Below are positions 19,289-28,466 of a stretch of DNA of 64,000 nucleotides, piece after piece. Under the pieces are notes generated by a model. It did not search any database. It saw only the letters and a list, made by a program, of their open reading frames with translations, and had not been told where the DNA came from. This DNA comes from Azotobacter vinelandii CA (GTDB lineage: Bacteria > Pseudomonadota > Gammaproteobacteria > Pseudomonadales > Pseudomonadaceae): assembly GCF_000380335.1 (NCBI RefSeq), contig NC_021149.1:1178001-1242000 (forward strand), in the 5' to 3' direction. Made by a program: the position numbers and the translations under genes. Position 1 is the stretch's first letter. Every line of letters starts with the position of its first letter.

Positions 19289-21598
19289 ATGAGAAAGCAA
19301 CTCTGCGAAGATGGCGTTGAAGGATTTCAGCAGCGCGGCCCACTGGTTTCGGCAATCGGTCTTGCCATGTTTTCTTGCGGGGAGGCCGGGCTGGCGGCGG
19401 AGGTCGCCAGGGAGCGCGAGGATTCGGTAGAGCTCGACAGTTTCTCGGTTCTTGGCGAGAAGGATGATGGCTACAAGGTCGATCGGACTTCTTCGCCCAA
19501 GCACACCGCGCCGTTGTTGGATACGCCACAAACCATCAGCGTGATTCCGGAAACCCTCTATCGGGAGCAAGGCGCGCGCAACCTGACCGAGGTCCTGAGA
19601 AACACTCCGGGGATCAGTTTCAACGCCGGCGAGAACGGTTTCTCCACCAGCTCCAACAACTTCAGTCTGCGCGGCTTCGACACCAGCGGCAACATCTTCA
19701 TCGATGATTCGCGCGACTCCGGCAGCTACACCCGTGATGTGTTCAACATCGAGCAGGTCGAGGTCGTCAAGGGGCCGGCCGCCGACAACGGCCGCGGCGG
19801 TGCCGGCGGCTATGTCAACATGGTGACCAAGGTTCCAACGCTGGAAAGATCCATCGGCGGTGTGGCCACCTATGGCTTCGATCAGTACCAGTCCGAGGCC
19901 CGCAAACGCACCACTCTGGACCTCAACCAGCCGCTGGCCGACACCGTGGCCATGCGCCTGAACCTGTTGTGGGAGGACAGCGGCATACCCGGCCGCGAAC
20001 ATGCCGAGAAAAACAGTTGGGGCCTGGCGCCTTCCCTGGCCTTCGGCCTCGGCACCGACACCCGGGCGATCTTCTTCTACGAGCACCTGGAGCAGAACGA
20101 CCGGCCCGACTGGGGCGTGCCCGGCGCCACGGTGCGTTACATGGACCGGCACGATCCCGGTGCCGGCAGCGGCGACCGCGACGAGTTCTACGGCCTGGAC
20201 TCCGATTACGACGACACCACCAGTTATTCCTTCATGGCTCGCTTCGAGCACGATCTGCGCGACGGGCTGAGTCTCAGCAACCAGACCCGCTGGTCGCGGG
20301 TCAGCCGGGATGCCCGTTATACCGTGCCGACCGGCTACGTTCCGGCCACCCGGCAGGCCACCACCCAGACGCAGTTCTACGACCGGGACAATTACACCTT
20401 CAGCAACCTGACCAATCTGTCGGCGCGCTTTCTCACCGGTTCCATAAAGCACAATCTGGCCGCCGGCCTCGAATTCACCCTGGAAAAGTCGGAATCCAAA
20501 GGCTATCCCACCGTGAACGGCGGCAACACGCCCATCAACGAGCCCGACTACAACCGGACCGGTTCGGCGACTCCGTCGAAAGCCAACGATAGCAAGGTCA
20601 AGATCGACACCGTGGCGCTGTACGCCTACGACACCGCCGAATTCAACGAGCGCTGGCAACTCACCGGCGGCGTGCGCCTGGAGCATTACCGGGTACGGAT
20701 CGACAGCAAGCTGGCGAATGGTACGCGCATGGCCATCGACGGTTACGACGACTCCGAATTCACGGTGGGCGGCAAGCTGGGCCTGGTCTACAAGCCGGCG
20801 AAGAACGGCAGCATCTATGCCGCCTTCGGGGTTTCGCACCAGCCGCCGGGGTCCTATTTGTCCAACCCGGATATTTCCCGCCCGGATGCAAATGTGTTCC
20901 CCGGTTTCGTCGAGGGCGCCGATCCGGTGGTGTCCTACAGCTACGAGATCGGCACCAAGTGGGACTTTTTCAAGGATCGTCTCTCCACCGCGGCGGCGCT
21001 GTTCTATACGGAAAAGAAAGATGTGCCGATCACCGGCCGCGACGCGGGCGAAACCCAGGACAGCCACAAGGGCGACGGCAAGCAGGTCGTCTACGGCCTC
21101 GAACTGAGCGCGACCGGCAAGCTGACCGAAAACTGGAGCGTGTTCGGCGGCCTCATGCTGATGGAAAGCGAGCGCCGGCACAGCACCCGCATGGATCAGG
21201 TGCGCCGCAACGCCAACCCGGCCGACTACGGCAGCCATTCCCGCACCGATGGCGATGACCTGGCCTTCACGCCGGAGGTGTCCGCCAGCCTGTGGACCAC
21301 GTATCGCCTGCCGTTCGGCCTGACGGTGGGGGGCGGCCTGCAGCACGTCGGTTCGTCCTATCTGGGGCGTCCGGACGACGCCAACCGCATCATCGCCAAC
21401 GGTCTGTACGGCAAGCTGCCCAGCTATACGATCTACAACCTGATGGCTTCCTACGACATCAATCAGAACATCGGGATACGCATGAACGTCGACAACCTCA
21501 CCAACGAGGAATATCCGGTGTCTTCGAACTGGAACGGAACCCGTGTGGCGTGGGGCAGTCCGCGCCTGGTTCAGGTCAGTACCGACTTCCGGTTCTGA
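19289..21598 (+). CDS. TonB-dependent siderophore receptor (Fiu/PiuA-like)
   Basis: An outer-membrane gated channel for ferric siderophores, energised by TonB. With the ATG at 19289 it is 769 residues; an in-frame TTG at 19247 is possible but lies inside the predicted promoter. An N-terminal export region ends near GLAAE. The plug domain follows ([59 protein letters not shown]), then a barrel with C-terminal Phe (VSTDFRF). It resembles the second receptor at 29325 and belongs to the catecholate-type group. The next genes, a PiuC-type dioxygenase and an FMN oxidase, follow on the same strand and look operonic. The natural ligand is unknown; PiuA relatives take up catechol siderophores and siderophore-like antibiotics. 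Confidence 0.92.
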   Translation: MRKQLCEDGVEGFQQRGPLVSAIGLAMFSCGEAGLAAEVAREREDSVELDSFSVLGEKDDGYKVDRTSSPKHTAPLLDTPQTISVIPETLYREQGARNLTEVLRNTPGISFNAGENGFSTSSNNFSLRGFDTSGNIFIDDSRDSGSYTRDVFNIEQVEVVKGPAADNGRGGAGGYVNMVTKVPTLERSIGGVATYGFDQYQSEARKRTTLDLNQPLADTVAMRLNLLWEDSGIPGREHAEKNSWGLAPSLAFGLGTDTRAIFFYEHLEQNDRPDWGVPGATVRYMDRHDPGAGSGDRDEFYGLDSDYDDTTSYSFMARFEHDLRDGLSLSNQTRWSRVSRDARYTVPTGYVPATRQATTQTQFYDRDNYTFSNLTNLSARFLTGSIKHNLAAGLEFTLEKSESKGYPTVNGGNTPINEPDYNRTGSATPSKANDSKVKIDTVALYAYDTAEFNERWQLTGGVRLEHYRVRIDSKLANGTRMAIDGYDDSEFTVGGKLGLVYKPAKNGSIYAAFGVSHQPPGSYLSNPDISRPDANVFPGFVEGADPVVSYSYEIGTKWDFFKDRLSTAAALFYTEKKDVPITGRDAGETQDSHKGDGKQVVYGLELSATGKLTENWSVFGGLMLMESERRHSTRMDQVRRNANPADYGSHSRTDGDDLAFTPEVSASLWTTYRLPFGLTVGGGLQHVGSSYLGRPDDANRIIANGLYGKLPSYTIYNLMASYDINQNIGIRMNVDNLTNEEYPVSSNWNGTRVAWGSPRLVQVSTDFRF

Positions 21599-21674
21599 AC
21601 GCCGCCCGTATTCGCCGCCAGGGAGCGGCTCGCGCCAATCCCGGTGGTGTTCCGCTCGATGGGATGCTTTGACG

Positions 21675-22355
21675 ATGATGTTGACGATTCCCGATGTGCT
21701 GACGGTGGGTCAGCTACGCCAGTGTCGGGAGGCCCTGGCACGGGCCGCCTGGCATGACGGGCGGCAGACCGCCGGACATGTGGCGATCCGGGCCAAGGCC
21801 AACCTGCAGTTGGCCCAGGACGATCCGCTGGTCGCGCGGCTGGGGGCGCTGATTCTGGAGCGTCTCGGCGCCAACCCGCGTTTTCTGGCCGCAGCCCTGC
21901 CGTTGAAAGTGCTGCCGCCGCGCTTCAATTGCTACACTGGCGGCGGCGTTTACGGCGACCATATCGACAATGCGGTTTTCAGTGTCCCGGGGACGTCGCA
22001 CCGGGTTCGCAGCGACCTGTCGGCCACTCTGTTCTTCTGCGATCCGGACGAATACGATGGCGGCGAACTGGTGATCCGGGACACCTACGGCACGCAGCGG
22101 GTCAAGTTGCCGGCCGGCCACTTGGCGCTCTACCCCGGCACCAGCCTGCACCAGGTCACTCCGGTCACCCGCGGCGCGCGCTACGCCGCGTTCTTCTGGG
22201 TCCAGAGCCTGGTACGCGGGGACAGCCAGCGGGCCACGCTGCTGGAGCTGGACGAGTCGATCCAGGCGCTGGCCGCCGAGCGGCCCGACAGTCCGCTGCT
22301 GGAGCGTCTGACCGGCGTCTATCACAACCTGCTGCGGCACTGGGCGGATACCTGA
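21675..22355 (+). CDS. PiuC-type Fe(II)/2-oxoglutarate dioxygenase (PKHD hydroxylase)
   Basis: A 226-residue PKHD-type hydroxylase of the PiuC/YbiX family, which is linked with catecholate siderophore receptors; its substrate is not established. The iron triad is His96, Asp98 (GDHIDN) and His159 (TSLHQVTP), with a downstream Arg for 2-oxoglutarate (TRGARY). The [10 protein letters not shown] segment is typical. Two adjacent ATG codons (21675, 21678) can start it and neither has a strong ribosome site. It begins 76 bp after the receptor stop and ends 12 bp before the FMN oxidase start, consistent with one transcript. It is a paralogue of the piuC gene at 28467-29147, with iron ligands at identical residue numbers. 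Confidence 0.92.
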   Translation: MMLTIPDVLTVGQLRQCREALARAAWHDGRQTAGHVAIRAKANLQLAQDDPLVARLGALILERLGANPRFLAAALPLKVLPPRFNCYTGGGVYGDHIDNAVFSVPGTSHRVRSDLSATLFFCDPDEYDGGELVIRDTYGTQRVKLPAGHLALYPGTSLHQVTPVTRGARYAAFFWVQSLVRGDSQRATLLELDESIQALAAERPDSPLLERLTGVYHNLLRHWADT

Positions 22356-22367
22356 GGAGCGGACCCG

Positions 22368-23483
22368 ATGCACGACCCCCTGCCCAAGCTGCAGCAGATT
22401 CCCGCGAGCATCGCCGCGCTCGCCGACTACGAGCCCTTCGCCCGCGAGCGCATGAGCGAGCAGGCCTGGGCCTACATGGCCGGTGGCGCGGCGGACGAAC
22501 TGACCCTGCGCGACAACTGCGCGGCCTTCCAGCGCCTGCGCCTGCGAAGCCGGGCGCTGCCCGACCTGACGGACGGCCATACCCGCCTGGAACTGTTCGG
22601 TCAGCGCTTCGAGCAGCCGATCCTGCTGGCGCCGGTGGCCTACCAGAAGCTGGTCCACCCGGACGGTGAGCTGGCCACGGTACTGGCGGCCTCGGCGGCG
22701 CGCGCCGGAATGGTGGTCAGCACCCAGGCCAGCGTGGCGCTGGAGGACATCGCCCGCCAGGCGCAGACGCCCTTGTGGTTCCAGCTCTACGTGCAGCCCG
22801 ACCGCGCCTTCACCCGCGAACTGGTGCAGCGCGCCGAGGCGGCCGGTTACCAGGCGCTGGTGGTGACCGTGGATGCGCCGGTCAGCGGCCTGCGCAACCG
22901 CGAGCAGCGCGCCGGCTTCGCGCTGCCGGAGGGAGTCGAGGCGGTCAACCTGCGCGGCATGCGCGCGCTGCCGCCGACCATCGCCCGGATCGGCGACAGC
23001 CCGCTGTTCGGCGGCCCGCTGCTGGCCGCCGCGCCGACCTGGCGGGAGCTCGCCTGGCTGCGTTCGCTGACCCGTCTGCCGCTGCTGGTCAAGGGCGTGA
23101 TGCACCCCGAGGATGCCCGCCGCGCGCTGGCCGAGGGCATCGACGGGATCATCGTCTCCAACCACGGCGGGCGAACCCTGGACACCCAGCCGGCGACCAT
23201 CGAGGTGCTGGAGGAGATCGCCGGGGTCGTCGAGGGACGGCTGCCCTTGCTGCTGGATGGCGGCATCCGCCGCGGCACCGACGTGCTCAAGGCCCTGGCC
23301 CTGGGCGCCAGCGCGGTGCTGGTGGGGCGGTCCTACGTCTTTGCCCTGGCCGCGGCGGGCGCGCCCGGCGTCTGCCATGCGCTGCAACTGCTGCGCGCCG
23401 AGCTGGAGGTCGCCATGGCCCTGACCGGTTGCCGGACCCTGGCCGATATCGGACCCGAGCTGCTCTGGCGGCCGGGGCGGTGA
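22368..23483 (+). CDS. FMN-dependent alpha-hydroxy-acid oxidase/dehydrogenase
   Basis: A 371-residue TIM-barrel flavoprotein of the lactate/glycolate oxidase family, which oxidises L-2-hydroxy acids to 2-keto acids and passes electrons to O2 or another acceptor. The catalytic His266 and Arg269 are in SNHGGRTLD. Flavin-site features include Lys242 (LLVKGV), LLDGGI near 296-300 and the GRSYVFAL segment near 320. The N-terminal YEPFARERMSEQAWAYMAGGAADE is the family entry helix. No membrane-binding insert like that of L-lactate dehydrogenase LldD is obvious, so it is probably soluble and oxidase-like. It follows the PiuC-type gene by 12 bp with a GAGGAG site. Its presence in an iron-uptake operon is unusual; the substrate could be a siderophore breakdown product or a generic hydroxy acid. 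Confidence 0.88.
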   Translation: MHDPLPKLQQIPASIAALADYEPFARERMSEQAWAYMAGGAADELTLRDNCAAFQRLRLRSRALPDLTDGHTRLELFGQRFEQPILLAPVAYQKLVHPDGELATVLAASAARAGMVVSTQASVALEDIARQAQTPLWFQLYVQPDRAFTRELVQRAEAAGYQALVVTVDAPVSGLRNREQRAGFALPEGVEAVNLRGMRALPPTIARIGDSPLFGGPLLAAAPTWRELAWLRSLTRLPLLVKGVMHPEDARRALAEGIDGIIVSNHGGRTLDTQPATIEVLEEIAGVVEGRLPLLLDGGIRRGTDVLKALALGASAVLVGRSYVFALAAAGAPGVCHALQLLRAELEVAMALTGCRTLADIGPELLWRPGR

Positions 23484-23734
23484 TCCGCTCCTGCACCGGG
23501 CGATCGCCATGGCGCCGGACTTTCGCGTTCCCCTTGCAGGCGTGAATTCGTTCGCGATCCGGAGTGGGTACGGGGCTTCGGGCGCCTTCGGTAGGTCGCG
23601 GCGGACGGCCGCCGCGGTGATCCGCTCCTACCCGGGAGCGCCACCTTGCAACGCCGGACGTTCGGCACTCTCCCTGTAGAAGCGGGTTCGTTCGCGACCG
23701 GTGTGGAGCACGAGGTTTCCGTTGTCCGCAACTG
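23484..23734. repeat. Intergenic region with REP-like palindromes between convergent operons
   Basis: No gene. Contains a hairpin with arms CGCGGCGG/CCGCCGCG (23597-23604, 23609-23616) nested in outer arms GTAGG/CCTAC (23591-23595, 23627-23631). Partial copies of the GAAGCGGGTTCGTTCGCGACC-like repeat lie near 23548 and 23679. These probably serve as the bidirectional end region for the two convergent operons. Confidence 0.65.
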
Positions 23735-25276
23735 TCAGTAAAGGTCGCGGCGGTAACGTCCGGCCTCGCGCAGGTGTTCCACCTCGGCGCCGCCGAGCAG
23801 GCCGTGGAGCAGGGCGTCGACCTCGCGGCCCATGCCCTGCAGGCTGCCGCAGACCAGCAGGCTGGCGCCGCGGGCCAGCCAGGCGCGCAACTCGTCGGCG
23901 GCCTCGCGCAGCAGGTGCTGGACGTAGACCGACGCGGCCTGGTCGCGGGAGAAGGCCAGGTCCAGGCGCGCCAGATGGCCGTCGCGCCGCCAGGTCTCCA
24001 GTTCCTCGGCGAAGAAACGGTCGTGGGCGGCGTTGCGTTCGCCGTACAGCAGCCAGTGGCCGTGCCGACCCAGACGCTCGCGTTCGCGCAGATGGGCGCG
24101 CAGGCTGGCCAGGCCGGTGCCGTTGCCGATCAGGATCAGCGGACCGCCATCGGCGGGCAGGCGGAAGCCGGGGTTGGCGCGCACGCGCAGATCGATGGTC
24201 GCGCCGGGGGCGGCATGGTGGCACAGCCAGCCGGAACCGAGGCCGAGGCGGCCATCGGGGTGCCGCATCTGCCGTACCAGCAGTTCGAGACGGCCGTCGC
24301 CGGGCAGCGAGGCGATGGAGTATTCGCGGTGCGGCAGCCTTGGCAGCCGCTCCAGCAGTTCCGCGGCGGACAGCCCGGTCAGTTCGCGGGCATCCTCCGG
24401 CAACTGGCGGCGAGCCAGGTGCCAGGCCAGCGGGCGGCCGTCGGCCTGGAACTCTCCGCCGTCCAGGCCGAGGCGTTCGAGCAGGACGGCGACCCGTTCG
24501 GCCGGCAGGCACGGACCTACCTCGGCGATGTCGCCGGCCCGCCAGTCGGCGGCGCTGTCGTTCGGGGCCAGGTGCAGGTGGAACACCGGCGCGCCCTGGC
24601 TGCCGGGGTTGAGGCACTGGCGCCGGATCAATGTCCAGGGCTGATAGTCGACTTCCTGCCAGTCGTCGAAGCGGGTATCGCCGGCGAGTCGGCCGAGCTG
24701 CTGCTGCCAGCGGCGCAACACCGCCGGGTCGGCGCGGTCGGCCTCCAGGCGGTCGAACAGCGGCGTGGCGCCCAGCTCGCGCAGGCGCCGGTCGAGGCGC
24801 TGGGCGAAGGCGCAGAAATGCGCATACTGGCGGTCGCCGAGGCCCAGCACGGCATATTCCAGCGCGCGCAGGTCGGGACGTTCGCCGAGCAGCCGGCGCT
24901 CGAAGCGCGCCGCGTGGTCGGGCGCTTCGCCGTCGCCATAGGTGCTGGCCACCAGCAGCAGGCGCGCCGGTTGCGCCAGCCGTCGCAGGTCGAGCGCCTC
25001 CAGCGGCAGGGCACGGGCGGGCAGGCCGGCGTCGCGCAGTTGGGCGGCGCTGCGCTCGGCGATGGCCCGCGCCTGGCCGCCCTGGCTGGCGTAGGCGACC
25101 GGCAGGCCGTCGCCGGGGCGGGTGTCATCGCGCCCGGCCCGCCATTGCCGCCAGCCGTGCAGGCAGACGCCCAGCCAGGCGAGGACGGCCAACAGGGCGG
25201 AAAGCTCGCGGGAGGGTTGCAGCCACGGCAGCAGGGCGATGAACGCCAGGCCGGCGAGGAGAAGGAACGGCTTCAA
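23735..25276 (-). CDS. Membrane-anchored flavodoxin-ferredoxin/NADP reductase (sulfite reductase flavoprotein-like)
   Basis: A 513-residue diflavin reductase with one N-terminal membrane helix (about residues 3-20, possibly a second to 38). A flavodoxin domain follows ([48 protein letters not shown]), then an FAD/NAD(P)H half with REYSIASLPGD, LILIGNGTGLASLRA and a C-terminal VCGSLQGMGREVDALL. It should pass NADPH electrons through FAD and FMN to a membrane or periplasmic acceptor. I use the TTG at 25276 (CGGAG nine bases before); a longer frame to a GTG at 25411 reads through an intergenic palindrome and is Arg/Pro-rich. It is last in a four-gene operon with DUF4198, DUF2271 and PepSY genes. 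It resembles the C-terminal half of the fused protein at 31795-34146. Confidence 0.88.
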   Translation of the reverse strand: MKPFLLLAGLAFIALLPWLQPSRELSALLAVLAWLGVCLHGWRQWRAGRDDTRPGDGLPVAYASQGGQARAIAERSAAQLRDAGLPARALPLEALDLRRLAQPARLLLVASTYGDGEAPDHAARFERRLLGERPDLRALEYAVLGLGDRQYAHFCAFAQRLDRRLRELGATPLFDRLEADRADPAVLRRWQQQLGRLAGDTRFDDWQEVDYQPWTLIRRQCLNPGSQGAPVFHLHLAPNDSAADWRAGDIAEVGPCLPAERVAVLLERLGLDGGEFQADGRPLAWHLARRQLPEDARELTGLSAAELLERLPRLPHREYSIASLPGDGRLELLVRQMRHPDGRLGLGSGWLCHHAAPGATIDLRVRANPGFRLPADGGPLILIGNGTGLASLRAHLRERERLGRHGHWLLYGERNAAHDRFFAEELETWRRDGHLARLDLAFSRDQAASVYVQHLLREAADELRAWLARGASLLVCGSLQGMGREVDALLHGLLGGAEVEHLREAGRYRRDLY

Positions 25277-25388
25277 GGTCGTGGGCTCCGCGGCGTGAGG
25301 CGACGGCGGCAAGACGTCGCGAGCAAGGACTTGGCGTCCTCCCCGCTCCCCGCGAGGTGGACGACGATGCCGCCGGCCCGTCCACCGT

Positions 25389-25412
25389 GGTGGATGGCTG
25401 TGGCCATCCACC
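25389..25412. repeat. Intergenic palindrome between the DUF4198 and reductase genes
   Basis: Perfect ten-base arms GGTGGATGGC (25389-25398) and GCCATCCACC (25403-25412) around a 4-base loop, in the 157-bp gap within this operon. It resembles the dispersed GGGTGGATGG repeats of pseudomonads and could tune expression of the downstream reductase gene. Confidence 0.6.
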
Positions 25413-25433
25413 CTACCGGCTGTCGCGGACCGC

Positions 25434-26381
25434 TCAGGGGGTCAGCACTTCCAGGGTCGCGCTGTACACCGCGCGGCGCTCGGTGACCGGCTTGGCGACG
25501 CCCTCCGTGCTACTCAGCTCGGCCTCCAGCCAATACATGCCGGCGCTCGGCCAGGTGATGCTGACCTTGCCCTGGGCGTCGGTCTTCGCCTTGATCTCGC
25601 CGGTCTCGTCGCGATAGCGGTTGCCGCCGGGGATCAGGGTGATCTCCAGGTCCTTGGCCGGCTTGCCGTCGAGCAGGAAACCGAACTCGGCGGCCTCGCC
25701 GGCGACCAGGTCGTTGGGATGGGTGACCGGCACCAGTTCCAGCCCCTGGTTGGTGGGCTTGAGCACGGTATCGGTGGGCTTGCCGGAGGTGACGAAGACC
25801 TCCATGCGGTTGCTGGTCTGCACCACCTTCAGATCCTCGGCCTTGGCCGGTACATCCTTGTCCAGATCCTCGGCCTTGCCCATCCAGCGGCGCGGCTGGC
25901 CGTTCTCCTTCCAGGAGGCCATCAGGCCGCTGTTGGCCACCGCCAGTTTATAGGTGCCCTTCTGGGTCAGGTGCACGTCGAAGGTGCTGCGGTAGCGGCC
26001 GCGATTGCCGTTCTCGGGCTTCACCTCGCTGCCGTCGGGGGCCAGCACCAGCAGTTTGTTGGGCGGGCGGCGCATCGGCGGCTGGCCACCGGGAGCGCCC
26101 GGGCCGCCGGGCTGGCCGGCCTGCGCGGCGGGCTTGCCGTCGGGGCCGCTCTGCGGCGCCGGAGCGGAGGGCGGCAGTTGCGGTTTGCCGATGCCTTCCA
26201 GTTGCAGCGGGAAGTGGTCGAAATAGAACAGGTTGTTGGATACCGCGGCGTCCACGGTGATCCAGGGGTCCTCGCCGGACAGCACGGTGGCGGAAGGCAG
26301 CATCCAGACGCGGTGGGCATGGGCGGACAGCGGCAGGCAGGCGGCGAGGGCCAGGGCGGTCCATTTGAAGATCGGTTTCAT
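25434..26381 (-). CDS. DUF4198-family exported protein
   Basis: A 315-residue secreted or periplasmic protein. A clear signal peptide (MKPIFKWTALALAACLPLSAHA) is followed by HRVWMLPSATVLSGEDPWITVDAAVSNN-type sequence, which is characteristic of DUF4198 proteins. The His directly after the signal cut site (HAHRVW) could become an N-terminal metal ligand. A Pro/Gly/Gln-rich low-complexity linker (about residues 76-110) separates two halves; the second holds an Ig-like segment (AGEAAEFGFLLDGKPAKDLEITLI and GKVSITWPSAGMYWLEAEL). The ATG at 26381 lies 14 bp after the DUF2271 stop. DUF4198 relatives often sit beside metal-transport or TonB genes. No enzymatic motif is visible; a periplasmic metal-binding or scaffold role is inferred only from context. 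Confidence 0.85.
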   Translation of the reverse strand: MKPIFKWTALALAACLPLSAHAHRVWMLPSATVLSGEDPWITVDAAVSNNLFYFDHFPLQLEGIGKPQLPPSAPAPQSGPDGKPAAQAGQPGGPGAPGGQPPMRRPPNKLLVLAPDGSEVKPENGNRGRYRSTFDVHLTQKGTYKLAVANSGLMASWKENGQPRRWMGKAEDLDKDVPAKAEDLKVVQTSNRMEVFVTSGKPTDTVLKPTNQGLELVPVTHPNDLVAGEAAEFGFLLDGKPAKDLEITLIPGGNRYRDETGEIKAKTDAQGKVSITWPSAGMYWLEAELSSTEGVAKPVTERRAVYSATLEVLTP

Positions 26382-26395
26382 GGTGGCTTCCTTGG

Positions 26396-26908
26396 TCAGG
26401 GTTTCAACTGGAGGGTGACGGTGCCCAGTTCGCTCTTGCCCTGGGCCTGGTGCTGCTCGGCCTGCCGGGGCGGCCAGGCGAAGGGAACGCGCAGCAGTTC
26501 GCGGCCGCCGACCTCGCGCGCCGCCTCGACCACCAGGCTGTATTCGCCGGCCGGCAGATTCTTGAGCTGGGCGCTGTCGCCGCCGAAGGTCAGGTTGTGG
26601 GTGCCGACCGCGCGGGTCGCGCCGCTGACGCCATCGACCGGCAGTTCGAGGCCGCGGCCGCTGCGGCGCCACCACTGGCGCAGGTCCTTGAGCCACTTCT
26701 CGCCTTCCTTGTCCTTCATCTTCAGGTCGTACCAGACCGCCAGGTCGGCGACGTGCTGCTGGTCGGGTTTCTCCAGCCAGATGGCGACATAGGGGCGATG
26801 GTACTCGGCGACCTCGAGGCGGGGGATTTCCACGCCGATCTGCAGTTCGGCGGCGAAGGCCGGGGCGGCGAGCAGCGAGCAGAGGGGGAGCAGCAAGCGT
26901 TTGCGCAT
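26396..26908 (-). CDS. DUF2271-family exported protein
   Basis: A 170-residue protein with a signal peptide (MRKRLLLPLCSLLAAPAFA) and a single domain resembling DUF2271: EIPRLEVAEYHRPYVAIWLEK, VADLAVWYDLKMKDKEGEKWLKDLRQWWRRSGR, and VDGVSGATRAVGTHNL. I prefer the ATG at 26908 because AAGGA is 8 bases upstream; an ATG six bases earlier is too close to that site. It lies between the PepSY membrane gene (12-bp gap) and the DUF4198 gene (14-bp gap). DUF2271 proteins recur with PepSY and flavodoxin-reductase genes. The VSGATRA wording recalls the substrate loop of FMN-attachment sites, but I would not call it flavinylated on that alone. Function unknown. Confidence 0.83.
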   Translation of the reverse strand: MRKRLLLPLCSLLAAPAFAAELQIGVEIPRLEVAEYHRPYVAIWLEKPDQQHVADLAVWYDLKMKDKEGEKWLKDLRQWWRRSGRGLELPVDGVSGATRAVGTHNLTFGGDSAQLKNLPAGEYSLVVEAAREVGGRELLRVPFAWPPRQAEQHQAQGKSELGTVTLQLKP

Positions 26909-26920
26909 GGGCATGATCCT

Positions 26921-27520
26921 TCAATGGATGAACAGCAAGGCGATCAACAGTGGCAGCAGCAGGCCGAGGCCGGTCAGTGGCCAGGTGCTCGGCCGTGCGC
27001 CGGCCTGGCGCTGCAGGAGCAGCAGGCCGGTCAGGCTGAAGACCACGCAGGCCGCGGCGAAGATGTCGATGAACCAGCTCCAGGCGACGCCCGCGTGGCG
27101 GCCCTTGTGCAGGTCGTTCAGGTAGGCGATCCAGCCGCGGTCGGTGTCCTCGTACTCCAGTTCGCCCGACTTCAGGTCGAGGCTCAGCCAGGCGTCGCCG
27201 CCCGGACGCGGCAGGCCGACGTACAGCTCGTCCTCCGTCCACTCGGCCTCGCGTCCGTCCAGGCGGATGTCCAGTTCTTCTTCCAACCAGTCGCGCAGCA
27301 CGGCCGGCAGGCCGTTTCCCGGCGCCTCGGCGCGCAGCGCGGCGAGCAGTTCCTCGGGCAAATGGGCGCTGCGGTTTTCCACCCGTGGCTTGCTCTCGAT
27401 CTGCGCGGCGTGGTTGAGGGTGATGCCGCTGACGGCGAACAGCAGCATGCCGGCCAGACAGAGGGCGGAGCTGATCCAGTGCCATTGGCGGAGGGTGCCG
27501 AGCCAGAAAGTACGGGGCAT
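26921..27520 (-). CDS. PepSY-associated inner-membrane protein
   Basis: A 199-residue membrane protein with an N-terminal helix (about 15-35), a periplasmic PepSY-like segment (about 40-130) and two C-terminal helices (about 147-168 and 178-198). Conserved-looking histidines at His14 (RQWHW), His37 (TLNHAAQ), His138 and His142 (LHKGRHAG) are placed as heme or metal ligands would be near membrane faces. PepSY transmembrane proteins include siderophore-iron reductases such as FpvG and FoxB (known family). First gene of the four-gene operon ending in a flavodoxin reductase, so it is the natural electron conduit across the membrane. The start is the ATG at 27520. The AT-rich stretch just upstream (27570-27620) should hold the promoter. 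The role is inferred. Confidence 0.86.
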   Translation of the reverse strand: MPRTFWLGTLRQWHWISSALCLAGMLLFAVSGITLNHAAQIESKPRVENRSAHLPEELLAALRAEAPGNGLPAVLRDWLEEELDIRLDGREAEWTEDELYVGLPRPGGDAWLSLDLKSGELEYEDTDRGWIAYLNDLHKGRHAGVAWSWFIDIFAAACVVFSLTGLLLLQRQAGARPSTWPLTGLGLLLPLLIALLFIH

Positions 27521-27694
27521 GGGGAGCTTCTGTTCGGAGAGGTCGGAATTCCGGCGGATTCTAGGGAGGCCCGTGCGATTTATGCGAAAAATTTACCAAT
27601 AATATACGTTCGTGTTTACCCCTCGGCTCGCCGCCGGGGAAGCGTGGCAAGCGACACCCGCACGGCGGCTCCGGCGTGGACGCCGGCCTTTCGC

Positions 27695-28456
27695 TCAGGA
27701 GGCCGTCGCCTCCAGCTCGGTGCAGCGCCGGGCGTAGGCTTCGGCGATGTCGGCGACTTCCGCGACGGCGGCCCGGCGCAGTTCGTCGCAGGCCTTGCGC
27801 AGGAATTTCAGATGACCGAGGGCGAGGGCTTCGCACAGCCAGTGGCGGGCCTCGTCCCAGCGGTCCAGGCCCATCAGTACCGTCGCGTAGCTGAACTGGC
27901 CGCGGAAATCGCCGGCTTCGGCGGAGCGCCGGTAGCATTCGAAGGCGGCCTGCAGGTCGGCGCGGACCACCCGGCCTTCCTCGTAGTAGCGTCCGACCAG
28001 ATTCATCGACTTGGCGTGCCCCTGCGCGGCGGCGCGTTGATACCAGGCGAAGGCCTGCTCCTCGTCGCGCTCGACCCCGCGGCCGGTGGCGAGCAGGTTG
28101 GCGTAGTTGTACATGCCCCAGTCGAGGCCGCGCACGGCCGCCTCGTGGTAATGCCGGGCGGCGGCGGCTTCGTCGACGGGGCCGCCCCAGCCCAGTTCGC
28201 AGCAGCGCCCCAGCATGTTGCCGGCCATGGCGTGCCCTTTGCGGGCGGCGATCGCGAACCAGTCGCGGGCCAGCACCGCGTCGGGCTGGATGCCGAGGCC
28301 ATCGAGCAGGATCTGGCCGAGCAGGGCCTGGGCCTCCGGTTCGCCGGCGCCCGCCGCGGCGAGAATCCAGCGCGCCGCCTGGCGCGGATCGTCGGCCAGG
28401 CTGCGGCCCAGCCGTTCGAGGTCGGGGGTTTCGGTGCGGCGGAGGATGAAGCTCAT
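27695..28456 (-). CDS. Sel1-repeat (TPR-like) protein
   Basis: A 253-residue cytoplasmic protein built from Sel1/TPR-like helical pairs: AQALLGQILLDGLG, AGNMLGRCCELGWGGPVDEAAAARHYHEAAVRGL, YANLLATGRGVERDEEQAFAWYQRAAAQGHAKSMNLVGRYYEEG. No signal peptide. Such repeats mediate protein-protein contacts. It is downstream of piuC with a 10-bp gap and matches the P. aeruginosa arrangement next to piuC (PA4516, from memory). The exact partner is unknown; co-conservation suggests a role tied to the PiuA/PiuC iron uptake pathway. Confidence 0.88.
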   Translation of the reverse strand: MSFILRRTETPDLERLGRSLADDPRQAARWILAAAGAGEPEAQALLGQILLDGLGIQPDAVLARDWFAIAARKGHAMAGNMLGRCCELGWGGPVDEAAAARHYHEAAVRGLDWGMYNYANLLATGRGVERDEEQAFAWYQRAAAQGHAKSMNLVGRYYEEGRVVRADLQAAFECYRRSAEAGDFRGQFSYATVLMGLDRWDEARHWLCEALALGHLKFLRKACDELRRAAVAEVADIAEAYARRCTELEATAS

Positions 28457-28466
28457 GGCCGTTCGC

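Noticed and set aside
25277-25411. A longer N-terminus for the diflavin reductase starting at GTG 25411
   Set aside because: The added 45 residues are translated from an intergenic palindrome and are Arg/Pro-rich; a membrane helix begins right after the TTG at 25276.
26382-27485. A 683-codon frame running upstream from the DUF4198 gene
   Set aside because: It overlaps the DUF2271 and PepSY genes in another frame; the signal peptide at 26381 fixes the true start.
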